NCBI GenBank assembly: GCA_020444065.1
Contig: JAHLLQ010000003.1
Span: 258,979 to 322,978 of the forward strand
Source of the DNA: a bacterium
Lineage (GTDB): Bacteria > Sumerlaeota > Sumerlaeia > SLMS01 > JAHLLQ01
DNA: 64,000 bases
Reading direction: 5' to 3'
Part shown: one piece after another, positions 63,957-64,000 of the stretch
Position numbering within the stretch: the first letter of the stretch is position 1
Layout: every line of letters begins with the position of its first letter
Program-made: the position numbers and the translations under genes
The notes under the pieces: generated by a model
Told to the model about the DNA's origin: nothing
Seen by the model: only the letters and a program-made list of their open reading frames with translations
Databases searched by the model: none

Positions 63957-64000
63957 ATGAACACCAAGCTGGAGAAACTGCTCTCCCAGGCCGACCTTGC
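63957..64000 (+). CDS. start of a truncated gene (MNTKLEKLLSQADLA)
   Basis: An ATG at 63957 opens the frame MNTKLEKLLSQADLA before the window ends. No strong ribosome-binding site is visible. It is the first gene after the inverted-repeat cluster, so it would be their natural target if it is real. The product cannot be named from 14 codons. Confidence 0.3.
   Translation, partial: MNTKLEKLLSQADL

Noticed and set aside
63743-63967. 74-codon minus-strand open frame at the right edge
   Set aside because: It lies over the inverted-repeat cluster, has no ribosome-binding site and no protein features, and its codons repeat the palindromes.

Overview
The window is high-GC bacterial DNA with densely packed genes and long overlap-coupled operons. 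Several traits are typical of environmental bacteria around the PVC/FCB groups and candidate phyla such as Sumerlaeota or Hydrogenedentota: exported proteins with proline/threonine tails and a dockerin-like C-terminus, prepilin-type proteins with FTLIELL leaders, a bacterial PUR-domain protein, and dispersed short repeats between genes. No rRNA or single marker fixes the phylum, so the placement is only a suggestion.

Layout. 1-3.6 kb (minus strand): hypF-hypC-hypD, the core of [NiFe]-hydrogenase maturation; hypD runs off the left edge. 3.8-12.3 kb (plus): four tandem paralogous exported proteins (661-683 aa) with phage-tail-fibre-like segments, plus one small glycine-rich exported protein. 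12.3-23.1 kb: a small lipoprotein, then a 3,346-aa exported multidomain protein (FG-GAP-like repeats, choice-of-anchor-like repeats, about 1.4-kb internal super-repeats, dockerin-like end). 23.2-26.6 kb: a three-gene cassette with 4-nt overlaps encoding a C39-like cysteine peptidase, a RimK-like ATP-grasp ligase and a GCS2-type carboxylate-amine ligase. This is the best candidate here for a poorly described biochemical system. 26.8-31.8 kb: a ROK regulator, a two-gene split RdgC, a TPR-like protein, a sugar-nucleotide epimerase and an unknown protein. 31.9-35.2 kb: three tandem single-TM paralogues with near-identical junctions. 35.2-39.2 kb: a palindrome-rich repeat, a macro-domain gene and clpX, a single-TM protein with a pseudopilin-like end, a receiver-like protein and a rhodanese.

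39.3-54.3 kb is the nucleotide biosynthesis block. guaA lies on the minus strand. A 13-gene plus-strand operon follows: pyrR-pyrB-pyrC-pyrK-pyrD-purC-purS-purQ-purL-purF-purM-purE-pyrF-pyrE in gene order, counted as 14 genes when pyrR is included. Most junctions overlap, and a terminator-like hairpin sits just upstream of pyrR. It joins most of the UMP branch (the carbamoyl-phosphate synthase genes are absent) to a large part of the IMP branch (purD, purN, purK, purB and purH are absent).

54.3-64 kb holds an orphan sugar-type solute-binding lipoprotein, inorganic pyrophosphatase, several small lipoproteins and TPR/pilin-like genes, a SAM hydroxide adenosyltransferase, a PUR-domain protein, an FMN reductase, smpB with a HEAT-repeat protein, dapB, a tRNA-Thr(GGU) with encoded CCA and its terminator, and a cluster of three inverted repeats before the start of a truncated gene at the right edge.
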